Below are positions 1-9,749 of a stretch of 64,000 nucleotides of DNA, in pieces. Source of the stretch: Amorphophallus konjac (Eukaryota > Streptophyta > Magnoliopsida > Alismatales > Araceae); the NCBI GenBank assembly GCA_022559845.1, contig CM040128.1, positions 179,110,413-179,174,412 of the forward strand. Reading direction: 5' to 3'. How positions within the stretch are numbered: position 1 is the stretch's first letter; the number at the start of each line of letters is the position of its first letter. Both the position numbers and the translations under genes were made by a program. Below the pieces are notes generated by a model, which worked only from the letters and a program-made list of their open reading frames with translations, had not been told where the DNA came from and ran no database searches.

Positions 1-1510
1 CAATGTATAGACTTCATGATGAACACCCATATCCATTGTCTAGACTTACCCCTTGAAGATGTGAGCGAGACAATGTGTAGACTTGGCCCTTGAAGGATGT
101 ACAGACTTGAAGACTCGAAGCCCCACGATGTATAGACTTTGAACTCTGAACGACAAAGTAGGGTATACAGACTTTGAGAATCTTGAAGGGCAATGTACAG
201 ACTTGGAAAGCCTGAACCAATGTATAGACTTGAAACGCTTGAGAACCAGTGTACAAACTTGGAAACCCTAAACCAATGTACAGACTTGAAAGGCTTGAAC
301 ACTGCGATGTGCAGACTTTGCGATGTATAGACTTTGAATGATGATGTACAGTGCACCGATGTATAGACTTGAAGAACCGATGCATGAACAGTGATGTATA
401 GACTTCGATCTCAAGGAATGGCTGTACAGACTTAGCGTGGAATGCCTGAAGCACAGTGCAATGTATTGACTTGCCAAACGATGCAAGCGACAATGCATGA
501 GACGATTGGATGTACAGACTTGGGCTGTACAGACTTGGAAGGCATGTGCAGTCTTGAACTCTTGCAATAGAAGGCTGTACAGACTTGGTCGTGTATGGCG
601 AGACAAGGCAGACGCTGTACAGACTTGGTGTGACGATGCGTGAGACGCTGCCAGACTCTATACAGACTTGGACGTAGGTAAAGATTGTAATGTGTAGACT
701 TAGTGTGTAGCAAAAGCAGTGAACGTAGGAATAGGTTGGAATGTATAGACTTACGTTCGATCAGCAATGTATAGACTTCAACTCAGCAAGCTATAGTGCA
801 ATGTCTACACTTAATGGTGCAAGCGATGTATAGACTTTGGAACGCTTGAAGCACAGACACGCTGCAATGTATAGACTTAGTGCTCTACATGCTACAGTGC
901 TAATGTGTAGACTTGATCAATGCATCTTGAATGTTTAGACTTGAAGAGCTAGCCAACGAGTGTATAGACTTGCTGAACAGCAGCAGAATGTATAGACTTT
1001 GTGAGACGCAAAGGCTGTACAGACTTGACGAAATGCATGTGCTAGACAGTGTATAGACTAGACAATGCAAACGAGATCTTCAGACTTGCTATGAAGCAAC
1101 CACAATGTACAGACTTGCTGATTGTGTTAAGACACAGCATGAGATGCTCAGAAAGACTGCCCACTGTATAGACATTGCCTTAGACATGCAGACACTATGA
1201 ATGTATAGACTTCACTATGTGTAAGCTTGTGAAGGCGAATGCAATGTATAGACTCTAGACTGTGAAGGCTTTGTGAATGTAAATGCATTGTACAGACTTC
1301 ACGTTATGCTTGAGACACTAAAAAAGACAGACAATGTATGGACTTAGGCAATTGAAAGGCTTGCCAGTGTATGGACTTATGAGTGCAGCACAGACAGATG
1401 CAATGTGCAGACATGCGAATCTGGGGGGGTCGACCCATCGGGAAAGGGGGTCGACCCACTTCTGTCCAGACTATGCTAAAAGGTTCAGCATCACCCATTG
1501 TACAGACTAA
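1..1510 (+). repeat. Dense field of dispersed TGTAYAGACTT motif
   Basis: The 11-12 base motif (A)TGTAYAGACTT occurs about 33 times with an exact AGACTT core, plus roughly ten one-base variants, always in the plus orientation. Spacing is irregular, mostly 20-60 bases. Short recurring fillers lie between copies (AATGCAAGCG, TGAAGCAC, GAGACG). There is no fixed period, so it is not an ordinary tandem satellite. On the minus strand it reads as low-complexity Lys-Ser-Ile-His strings, which I regard as an artefact. The array starts at or before the window edge, and copies thin out after 1310. It lies upstream of the gag-only element and may belong to its LTR or leader. Function unknown. Confidence 0.85.
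1423..1458. repeat. Two palindromic GGGTCGACCC sites
   Basis: A G-run followed by GGGTCGACCC occurs twice, with the 10-bp palindromes at 1427-1436 and 1448-1457, separated by about 11 bases. Each is a perfect inverted repeat. They sit at the right edge of the TGTAYAGACTT field. They could be protein-binding sites or simply LTR sequence; nothing else supports a role. Confidence 0.6.
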
Positions 1511-2956
1511 CATCAAGCAATCCAGATAAAATGCAATTATGAAATGCATCAACAATTATGAAATGCGCCAATGCACACACCACACAGCCTCAGCCTGTTC
1601 GTTGGTTATGTAATTCAGATAAGATGCAACAAAAATAGATTTATATGCAGACTCAAACAGATGATGACTTATAGTGTTTGGTATCATCAAAATCACAGGG
1701 ACACAACAATGGTCCTATAGTAGACCGCCGCGTGAATGTAACGTTTCTTTGGTAGACCGTTACAGATTCTGGCAGTCCTGCGCGCATTCTCACGGGGCCG
1801 TGTTCGTCGGGGCATAACTTTTGATCCCGATGTCCGATTGTGTTGATTTTTCTTCTGTTGGATAGCCCTTTATATTGTCTTTCCATCCATATATCATTTG
1901 CATCATTTGGTTAAAATTTTCATATTCTAATATTATCCAACTTTTTGAGTTTTGTGCATAAGTTCTGCAGGCAGGCTGAGGGACAGGTTCACAAGTACAT
2001 CTTTACTCAGTTATTTGACAACCTTCCTGGTGTCTAATTGCACTGATTTTGTTCCATTAGATAGTCCTTTGTATTGTATTTCCACCCATAGCTTATTTGC
2101 ATCATTTGGGTCTCATTTGCTTAGTTAAAAATTGTCATAATTTTAGCATTTTGTCCATAAAATCTGCATGTGGTCTGCGCATAGGTTCACGGGGGCAACT
2201 TTGCTCAGTGATTTGATAGACCTCCCAGGGTCAGATTGATCTGTTCTTGGGCCCATTGTGCAGACCTTTGTATTGTCTTTCCATCCACATACTATTTGTC
2301 TTAGTTGGATCAAGTTTGCATAGTTTAATCTAGTCTTGATTTTCTAGTTTTAAGCTAGAATTTGCATGCACTCCGGTGCACATAGGGCCATACATTGCAT
2401 ATCATAGTTGCATTTCCTACCTTGGTAAGTGATCCTCTCACCTCCATATTCCTCGGAGTCGACTAGGTGATCTTATCTGGGACCTCCATAAGTCCCCGTG
2501 AGCCGTGGATTCCTACACGGACACTGGGCCGGTTGTACCTTTCCACCCCTTAGGCTTGCATTTGCATAAGTGTGAGAGAGTTAACCTTAGTCAACCCAAA
2601 GTTTGGACCTTATCTTGAGGGAATTATTATTAATTCAAATCATTAAAATGTCTATTAAAATCCCTAAAATATTTCCCATCATATCAACTTGTTTGACTTG
2701 GGTGAAAACTCTCACATTGCATTGTTTGTGTTGTTTGGGCTTGTCCAAGCCCATTAGTGGTGTTTTGTGTTGCATCCACATGTTTCGTCGTTGTTAGGCC
2801 CACTTAAGTCAGTCCATTTTGTGGGTTCATTGTCCAGTCCATCGTCCCTTGGTCCGTTGTCCATCGGTCTTTGCATTAGTGGGTCAATCCCTCCTTGTTC
2901 TCAAGCCCATTAAGCCCTTGCTTCCCTATTTGTATTGTCCTTGATCTCCTTATATT
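1511..2956 (+). other. Noncoding LTR/leader-like region before gag
   Basis: This region has no convincing gene. It holds imperfect inverted repeats around a 'tagaccgttac' core near 1720-1755, resembling those in the 3' LTR near 14930-15170, and the 199-bp repeats listed separately. The likely reading is the 5' LTR and leader of the gag-only element. I could not find a matching LTR end or a recognisable primer-binding site, so the 5' boundary is unresolved. Confidence 0.4.
1770..2365 (+). repeat. Three diverged 199-bp tandem repeats
   Basis: The phrase CCTTTRTATTGTMTTTCCA occurs at 1867, 2066 and 2265, exactly 199 bases apart each time. Flanking phrases also recur in step, such as 'ggttcac...actttgctcag' and 'atttgcatcatttgg'. 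The units are strongly diverged, so the duplication is old. Internal repeats of roughly 180-200 bp are common in LTRs of plant Tat/Athila-type elements, which fits a 5' LTR assignment. Confidence 0.75.
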
Positions 2957-4488
2957 ATGTTGCCATTTGCCCTCATGGAGTATCATTCTAACCCCTTGTA
3001 TCATTATTTTTTTCAATCTTCTTCCCATTCCCGCGTGGAATCCTCTTCCCACGCGGGCCCATCTTCCCGTGGTCCCTCTGATCCCTCTGAGGAACAGGCT
3101 AATCTCATGGCCCATATATCAAGTCTTGTTTGCCAAATGGACCCGGCCCAAGCCCAACGTCTTATTGCATCTCATCTTCATGGGCCTCCTTCTCTTAATG
3201 TGCCTTCTTCTCTCATTAATGGGCCTCATCATCTTAACGGGCCACATTCTCCTAATGGGCCTTATTTTTCTAATGGGACTCATTCTTCATCTCTTTATGC
3301 TGCCAGGCCAATGGGTCCTTATGTTCATGATCCTTCTAGGCCCACATATCCTTCTACTCCTGGAATGGGCCCTTCTTCTTCTCAGCCTAGATCCTCTTAT
3401 CCGGCCCATTATCATCATACTGGTCTGAATTCACATCCTCTTGCTCAAGCTGGCCCATATTCTTCTCGATCTCTCCCTACCCAAGAGATGATTGTTCAAA
3501 CCCAACGCCAACTTGATGAGCTTTAACGTCGAATTGATCCTAAATCCTCTTTAAGTGTTCCGTTCGCTTTCCAAGGTCTTCGGCTCCCACCTCCATCACA
3601 AATTCTCACATATCATTGTTATAGTGGAGTCGGTGACCCGTATATGCACTTGAAGGAGTTTGTTTATGAGTCGGCCCAGTTTCAACATGATCAACACTTG
3701 ATGGCTTATCTGTTTGGTTTGTCATTGGAAGGCCCGGCTCGGGATTGGTTCTTCTCTCTTCCGCAAGAGCAAGTTGTGAATTTTCAAGTTGTACAAGAGG
3801 GATTTATTCAGCAGTTTCAAGACCAGGTTGGGCCTAAGTACTCTATTGTGGATCTAGTCCATGAGATGATGAAGCCTGAAGAGGAGTTCTCTACCTTTGC
3901 CGATCGTTGGCGTCGCCTTGCCGCGCAGGTCCCAGGGCATATTACAGAGAGAGAGAGCAAATCAAGATGCTGATATCCAATGCCGCGCCCGAGTATCGGT
4001 TTATCTTAGCCCTCAACGACATTACCACCTGGCAACAATTATACAGCCGAGCCCGCTTCATTCGTTAACAAATCTAAGATTCTCTTAACCCCGAGTCTCC
4101 ACCATCCACCTCCACATATCAACCTTCACCCTCCACGTTCCAACCCTACGCTCCCATGAGTCAGCCCGCCATGAGTCAACCTTCCGCCACATATCCCTCC
4201 ATGAGTCTACCCCCCGCCTCTACATACCTATACGCCTCCGCATATCAACCTTCCATGAGTCAGCCTTCTGCGTCCGCATACCCGTCTCCATCTCCACCCC
4301 CGGTCAAGGTCACACCACATCCTGAGCAGGTGGATGCCGTCTACATACCTCCCCACTCCATTCCACATATGCCTTCACCAAATCCCACTTCTGCCAGCCA
4401 CACTCCATTACCTATGCAACCTCCGCTTCCATCTCCACAACCTTCTCCACCACCTCATACCCCTCGGCATCCGCCTTGCCTGAAGTAG
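2957..4488 (+). pseudogene. Decayed Gag of a Tat-like Ty3/gypsy element
   Basis: The start at 2957 opens a Pro/Ser/His-rich N-terminus. After an in-frame TAA (3524-3526) the same frame continues into a Retrotrans_gag-type domain at about 3600-3950, with the motif G-x-A-R-D-W-F and a C-terminal 'TFADRWRRLA' block. This domain forms the virus-like-particle shell in related elements. A frameshift lies in a GA run near 3950, and further stops near 4065-4080 lead into a Pro/Ser-rich region with repeated Met-Ser-Gln-Pro (4156-4488). Several stops and shifts mean no protein is made from this copy. The lineage assignment comes from the style of the gag and the zinc-knuckle-like block downstream. Confidence 0.75.
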
Positions 4489-4568
4489 GCTCCTTGTCCT
4501 CCGTTGTCGGAGTGCTTTATCGACATTTTTAGGGCTTTGATGGCCGCTCACACGTTGCTGCTCACGCG

Positions 4569-5122
4569 TTGCCGCTCTCTTCGACTATGCCTTGCCGACC
4601 CGTGGTCAGGAATATGCTTCAATATTGTGATTTTCACCGCCAGCAGGGGCATTTGGTTGAGGATTGTCCCGAGTTCCGAGAGTATGTTTATGGCCTGGAA
4701 GATAATAAGAGGATTGATTGGGCCGCCATGCACAAAGTCATTTTACATCTCCGTAGCAAGCATCAGCAACAAGAAGTGCCTCTCGGGCAGCCGTCTCCGT
4801 TACTTCAAGGCCAGGGGCACCCCTATGATTCCTCGTCTAGTGCTGCACTCGCTCCATCACCTACTCTGTTACCTCCACCATCTCTTACCCCGACTCCATC
4901 GCCACCACAAACCCAAGCCTCTACTCATGCTAGTGCCTCCCCTTATTCTCCTGTCACCACTTCCACTACTTCTATCCCTAACACCGCTCGACACGTTTTG
5001 TCGACATGTCGACGGTGGACACCACAACCTCCCTCTTCACCCTCTCCGTCTCCATGTCCACTACCCCCATCACCTTCATCACTATCCTCACCATCTCCAT
5101 TGCCATCACCACCTCCATCTCC
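4569..5122 (+). pseudogene. Gag C-terminal zinc-knuckle-like block and proline-rich linker
   Basis: Near residue 17 the frame has C-D-F-H-(x3)-G-H-(x4)-C, the C-x2-H...H-x4-C arrangement typical of the C-terminal part of plant Tat/Ogre-type Gag proteins. A Pro/Ser/Thr-rich linker follows. The frame is cut by the CACTA transposon at 5123. Counting bases, removal of the CACTA and one TCC copy joins this frame in phase to the proline-rich frame beginning at 9750, so both halves were one gene. It differs in frame from the upstream Gag piece, so there is another frameshift around 4490-4568. Confidence 0.7.
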
Positions 5123-5136
5123 CACTACAAGAAAAA
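5123..5136 (+). repeat. CACTA left terminal inverted repeat
   Basis: CACTACAAGAAAAA, exactly complementary to the right end at 9733-9746. It is preceded by TCC, the 3-bp target duplication. Confidence 0.97.
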
Positions 5137-5530
5137 TCGCGGATAGCGACCGAGCTAGCGGTCGCTATTCAGTCGTAGATCGGTCGCAAATCTGCATTGC
5201 GACCGAACAGACACTATCTAGCGACCGAATATGTCGGTCGCTATATAATAGTCGCTATATAGCGACCGACATAATTCGGTCGCAGTATCAGTCGTTACCA
5301 GAGACCGATTATAATCGGTCGCCTGACCGGTCGCTAATAATTCGGTCGCCATTCAGTCTCTATTCGGTCGCTACATTTGTTGTATTTTTAAAAAATAAAA
5401 TTAACCTATCGGATTTATTCGGTCTCAATTCGGTCGCCAGTCGGTCGCTAAAGTATAATTATTTAATAAAAGAAATATAACGTATAGTCGCTATTCGGTC
5501 GCAATTCAGTCTCCATGCGGTCGCTAATTT
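5137..5530. repeat. CACTA left subterminal repeats (GCGACCGA type)
   Basis: About 15-20 copies of GCGACCGA, TCGGTCGC or close variants (GAGACCGA, TCGGTCTC) occur in both orientations. In En/Spm the subterminal repeats bind the element-encoded TNPA protein; the same role here is by analogy. Many neighbouring copies are mutually inverted and could fold into hairpins. Confidence 0.9.
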
Positions 5531-5826
5531 TGCATTATTTTTTTTTTAAAAATTTATTTAAACTGATAAATAAATTACCTGATAAATAACAAATTCATAA
5601 CATAAATATAAAATCAACTACACAGACAACAATATCGACAAATCTCAAATTCATCACATACAAACACCTGATAAATAACAATTTCATAAAACAATAATAA
5701 ATCAACTACACGGATCACAATCTCCACGAACCTCAAATTACACACAATTAAAATAAAATCACAAATTAATCATACATCCATAATAATAAAATGACAACAT
5801 ACACAACTAAAATAAAATCACAAATC

Positions 5827-5920
5827 CTCCACATATGTCTCATCCTGGTCGTCGTCTCGTCCAACATCATCCTGGTCGTCGTCTCGTCCAACATCTCGCG
5901 ACGGATGATCCTGTATATCA
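5827..5920 (-). pseudogene. Acidic exon-like fragment with 27-bp duplication
   Basis: On the minus strand an 'atacag' acceptor-like site near 5920 leads into a short Asp-rich frame with a duplicated nine-residue block (V-G-R-D-D-D-Q-D-D style), ending in V-E-D-L and a stop near 5820. The duplication is exactly 27 bp (5841 and 5868). It may be the last exon of a degenerate transposon gene or of a captured gene; I do not recognise it with confidence. Confidence 0.3.
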
Positions 5921-6077
5921 TTTAAAAAAATTATAATCAAATCCTTAATAAAGAAATCAAGCATTAACAAGACTTAATAAAGAAATCAAGCATTAACAAG
6001 AGTATGCCAATAGTTTAAGCCAGCTCATTTTCATATATATAAATACACACACACAATATAAGTTCAAATTTCATCTT

Positions 6078-6362
6078 GTATTTTAAAAATGAAGTTTGAG
6101 CGCCGAGCTCAAACCGGACATCCGATTTGGATTCCGTCAGTTCTGACAAGTCACTTTCATCTCCCCGGTCGTATTGGAATGATCGGCACGGCCATCCGAC
6201 CGATATTTCGAATTTTAGACCCCCGGACCCGTCCTAACAGTTCATTTGAACTAAGTGTATTTTAAAAATGAAGTTTGAGCGCCGAGCTCAAACCGGGCAT
6301 CCGATTTGGATTCCGTCAGTTCTGACAAGTCACTTTCATCTCCCCGGTCGTATTGGAATGAA
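6078..6362. repeat. About 104-bp direct repeat inside the CACTA
   Basis: The stretch 'tgtattttaaaaatgaagtttgagcg...cgtattggaatga' occurs at about 6078-6182 and again at about 6258-6362 with one visible substitution (ggacatcc versus gggcatcc). About 75 unrelated bases separate the copies. The second copy abuts the ankyrin exon end. The source is unknown. Confidence 0.85.
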
Positions 6363-6379
6363 AATTTAATTATTATTCC

Positions 6380-6469
6380 GACATGTGGATTTGCACCTTT
6401 CCTTAAAAGATGACTAGTAACTGCCTCTTTTTTACCTATCACTGATTTGTGAAGTGCTGTCAGACCATC
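6380..6469 (-). pseudogene. Captured ankyrin-repeat exon (third of three)
   Basis: This 90-bp, 30-residue exon reads from D-G-L-T-A-L-H-K to L-L-R-K-G-A-N-P-H-V, a near-complete ankyrin repeat. It is preceded on the minus strand by a 'tgtggcag' splice acceptor. It follows in phase from the exon at 6556-6654 (D-A-T-D-K then D-G-L-T-A-L-H). By recall, this is the pattern of plastid ankyrin proteins AKRP/EMB506, needed for plastid differentiation in embryos. Downstream the sequence runs into the 104-bp direct repeat with no convincing donor, so the fragment ends here. Confidence 0.75.
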
Positions 6470-6555
6470 CTGCCACAGAACACGCTCAAAATTTACTTAT
6501 TTTGGCAAAAAAAAGAGGATGCAAGTTAGTGATTAAGCAATGAAATATATAATAC

Positions 6556-6654
6556 CTTATCGGTGGCATCTATGTCTATACCATGTTGAAGAAGGTCATC
6601 CATGAAAGGTATCTGTCCAGATAGTGCACGAGTATGAAATGTTTTCCACTTGCT
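6556..6654 (-). pseudogene. Captured ankyrin-repeat exon (second of three)
   Basis: This 99-bp, 33-residue exon begins S-K-W-K-T-F-H-T and ends D-I-D-A-T-D-K. It contains the ankyrin core 'G-Q-I-P-F-M-D-D-L-L-Q-H-G'. On the minus strand it is bounded by a 'catgcag' acceptor and a GATAAG/GTATTA donor. The canonical T-x-L-H of ankyrin repeats reads T-F-H-T here, as in divergent repeats. Introns are retained, so the capture was from genomic DNA and not from mRNA. Confidence 0.75.
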
Positions 6655-7016
6655 CTGCATGGAAGTAACATGATATAGGAAAGAAGAATTTTCAGCATGA
6701 AAATCCTCTAAAATTTTCCCTAAACAAAGTAAACATCCTATTTTCAGCAAAGATTATAATGCTATGTCTCAGCTGACATCCACAAGCTGCTGAAGAACTA
6801 TATGCAATGAATAGAACATTAATAACTAACAAGAAAAATTATTTAAGATTTTGCATAGAGTAAATTTCATATTTTCAACAAAGACCATTAATGTTACGTC
6901 CCAGTTGACACCTGCATGTTGCCATGTAACTCAACAATTTGATGAAAATATCACTAGCACTGCAGTGTTCATAAACGGAATACAAATGACATAGATCAGT
7001 AACTTAGAAACTTAAC

Positions 7017-7096
7017 ACTAGATATTTTGCCAAGGTTGGGAGCTTCATTCTGCTGAAGAATTGCCTTCTCCTCTGGATTTAGTAGCAACTCGACTT
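7017..7096 (-). pseudogene. Captured exon upstream of the ankyrin repeats (first of three)
   Basis: This 80-bp exon reads E-V-E-L-L-L-N-P-E-E-K-A-I-L-Q-Q-N-E-A-P then N-L-G-K-I-S-S. On the minus strand it has a 'ccttgcag' acceptor and a 'gttaag' donor, and splices in phase into the next exon (I-S-S then S-K-W). An acidic N-P-E-E-K segment directly before the ankyrin repeats matches my recollection of the AKRP/EMB506 family. I see no further upstream exon. Confidence 0.65.
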
Positions 7097-7099
7097 CTG

Positions 7100-9090
7100 C
7101 AAGGTTCAAAAAAAAAATCAATTGGCTTAAAGTTTTGATACCATGCCTCGAGGCTGAAAACCACCAAAAAAAGGCAATAACTGAATTCAACAGTTTCACA
7201 GTCTCAAGATGTGTGAAAGCATGATTTATATAATGAATGACGATCCGTCAAAGATTGTTAAACATATAAAAATGAGTTTGACAGTAACATGTAAGCTCGA
7301 AAAAGGAAACTCTTAAGGACAATATCCTCATTTGAAAGTATAACACATATGCTTATCTTTGAATGAGAACCTTAAATTCTTCCCAAAGCATTCTATTCTC
7401 TGTTTCAAACATGAAAAAATCCAGTTCCCACATTTATTCTCTGAATAAAGGCTGTTAAAAAATCTCAACTTTTATTTGAATGTACCAGATAGTGTATTAC
7501 CTATGTTAATCACAATTACATTTTTCTTTATTTTAGTTTATTCTAAAAAAATAACATGAAATATTTAATAAAAAGTCACATTGACAAAAGGGCTTCTTTA
7601 ACGATGAAAAATTGGAGATATAGGTAACTGGAAGCAACGTAAACATAGGTCAATTTAAAAAGAATAATGCCATGAAGCATGAAGGAATTAACATTTACCC
7701 AAAGTTCAGCTATATTAATCACATGAAAGAAATAAACTCGAGAAGTAATTTCCACAAGCTACAAAGAACATCAATTGCTAACAATAAGGAGGTGGAAGAA
7801 ATGACCTTACTGCATAGCTAGATAGACAGACAACGGGCCAATAGATATAGGATCCATACATTGGAGTGTAGAGTGACTCCTGACTGTAATTTCTGCAGTA
7901 GCCATATTCAACTATTAAGTCAGAACCTAATTGCCTAGATTAGTTTCTAAGAACCAATTATCCAATAATTCTCCTCAGCATCCGACATGCTCCAACAGCA
8001 GTCATTGTGCACTGCAGTTTAAAAGACTCCGCTAGCAAATCCGCACTCTTTCCAATACCCAATTATTTAGCACACTCTAGCATTCTCTTGTGGATGGTAT
8101 CTTGCTGATAGCCTGATGGTGCAATCTGCTGCCTTAGACTTCTCACAAATCCGCACATTAGCAACTGGGTGACCTCCTCCCACCTCATCTCTTCGACGCC
8201 TAAATCTCTCTAATGTAGACCTTGGGAGAACAAAACCCCTAAAAGTAAAAGTTAGGCGATATATCATTTTAATTACTAGAGTATTGAAACACATATCATC
8301 TATGTGGCGTGAATACTGAATCGATATAAAACCTGGATGATACATGTCCAAACAAAAATACTAGCACCGACTAGTTGACAGTCTATATATGTCGACATTA
8401 AATGTGTAGTATTCGGTGGAGTATTTTATACTCCAGACGTAAAATAAAATACTTGTGTGCTCGGTATGTTCCGTCCTTTCAATTGCATGAGATATTCTTG
8501 ATAAGTGCATGCCTAAAATTATTTTATCCATATATTCAAATGCCTAAAGCACATAATTCAAATGTTGCTACATTATCTCACGTCATGCCAATAGTTGTAT
8601 ATGGAAGACTGCGACGATATAAACAGAAAGCACAGCAAGATATGTAGATAGATGTATCACGACCTAGTAGAGCTCCAGACTCCAGAAGGCCTAGACCGTC
8701 GAACATTGCAACTAGGCTTGGACTGTTAAAGGCAAAAATGTATCTAACGGATAGAAATTCTAGGGGTTTATAAATACCCTATGTTTCTAAGAAGTAAAAG
8801 AGATTGAACCATTGCGTTGAATGATCAAAATGCCTTCCGGCAAGTTAAGCGATCCTTGAGCACGAGTTTCTTGAACCTCCACGACTAAGAGCAGACTTCA
8901 CAGTGTTGAAAGTAAGATCTATGAAGTCTCTCATTCTAGGAAGAGGAGGAAGTAGCGCTTCAACAACATTCTCCGTCATCCTCCTCTCTATCTAATAATT
9001 AACTTTTCTTTTATTACATTGTGAAGTCCATATCTGCACATTAAGGAGCACTTGTGGAACTTATACTTTGTCTAATGACAGTTAAAGCAT
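7100..9090. other. CACTA interior without recognisable gene
   Basis: This AT-rich stretch has only short frames. A minus-strand frame at 8067-8351 has a basic R-R-R-R-D-E block, but I do not recognise it. Around 8767-8780 a TTTATAAATACC box looks like a promoter TATA, possibly from another captured fragment. No transposase domain is visible. Confidence 0.5.
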
Positions 9091-9094
9091 TTGT

Positions 9095-9186
9095 TGCTCT
9101 GGGAGGGGAGCAAGCCGGCGACGGGGCCGCAGGGGGGAGGGGAGTAGGCCGGCGGGGGAGGGGAGCAGGCCGGTGACGGAGGGGGA

Positions 9187-9223
<37 letters not shown>

Positions 9224-9535
9224 CCTGCGGAGGGCGACGACGGCAGGGCGAGCGGCGACGGCGACTCGACGCGAGCGGCGCGGCGACGGGCTCCGGCGGA
9301 GGGGGGCTCGGGCGGGAGGCAGCACGGGGAGGGGGGCTCCGGCGGAGGAGGGGGGCTCGGGCGGGAGGGCTCGGGCGGAGGGGGGGCTCCGGCGGAGGGG
9401 GCTCGGGCGGGAGCGGGGAGGGGGGCTAGGGCGGAGAGGGGGCCGCAGGGGAAGGGGGCTCGGGAGGGGGGGCTCGGGCGGGAGGGGGGGGGCTCGGGCG
9501 GGAGGGCTCGGGCGGGCGGGGGTCGTAGTAGGAAG
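9095..9535. repeat. G-rich low-complexity block with (GA)n microsatellite
   Basis: The plus strand is strongly G-rich with many imperfect GGGGGGCTCSGGCGG units. A (GA)n microsatellite of about 15 units lies at 9190-9221. Frames read as Pro/Ala- or Gly-rich strings and are probably not coding. Four or more G-runs occur repeatedly, so G-quadruplex formation is plausible. Confidence 0.8.
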
Positions 9536-9539
9536 TGTA

Positions 9540-9732
9540 ACGGCATCAGCGACCGAATGGAGACCGAAGTTAATTCGGTCGCAATAATAGCGACCGATTA
9601 GAGACCGATATACATGCGGTCGCTGAAACAGTCTCTGTTATGCGACCGATTATTTCGGTCTCCGAATTGGTCTCTATTTGGGACCGACTAGCGACCGATT
9701 AAATCGGTCGCTAATTCGGTCGCTATAGCCAC
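9540..9732. repeat. CACTA right subterminal repeats
   Basis: About ten copies of GCGACCGA/TCGGTCGC and the GAGACCGA variant occur in both orientations, mirroring the left end. Together the two ends form the likely transposase-binding regions. Confidence 0.9.
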
Positions 9733-9746
9733 TTTTTCTTGTAGTG
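9733..9746 (-). repeat. CACTA right terminal inverted repeat
   Basis: TTTTTCTTGTAGTG, the exact reverse complement of the left end, followed by the TCC duplication at 9747-9749. Confidence 0.97.
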
Positions 9747-9749
9747 TCC

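Larger units (their letters stand above)
5123..9746. mobile_element. CACTA (En/Spm-type) DNA transposon with captured gene exons
   Basis: The element begins CACTACAAGAAAAA (5123-5136) and ends with its exact reverse complement (9733-9746). It is flanked by a perfect 3-bp duplication, TCC (5120-5122 and 9747-9749), the hallmark of CACTA elements. Both ends carry dense subterminal copies of GCGACCGA/TCGGTCGC. I find no transposase (TNP2-like) frame in its 4624 bp, so it is most likely non-autonomous. The interior carries ankyrin-gene exons on the minus strand, a 104-bp direct repeat, an acidic exon-like piece, a GA microsatellite and a G-rich block. It is inserted in the gag-only retroelement and so is younger than that element. 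Confidence 0.95.

Noticed and set aside
14..767. Overlapping minus-strand frames rich in Lys-Ser-Ile-His and similar strings
   Set aside because: They are translations of the repeated AAGTCTATACAT word in different frames; no domain, and they end wherever the repeat frame slips.
1..1510. CRISPR-like array
   Set aside because: The repeated word is only about 12 bases and spacing is irregular; the sequence context is plant retroelement DNA.
3897..4088. Separate small gene inside the gag region
   Set aside because: It is the frameshifted shadow of Gag; the true frame continues across the GA-run shift.
8067..8351. A second captured gene in the CACTA
   Set aside because: The 94-residue frame has a basic patch but no splice sites or domain I can recognise; kept only as unknown interior.
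9041..9601. Long Pro/Ala-rich and Gly-rich frames on both strands
   Set aside because: They follow from G-run composition and are open in several frames at once, with no conserved domain.
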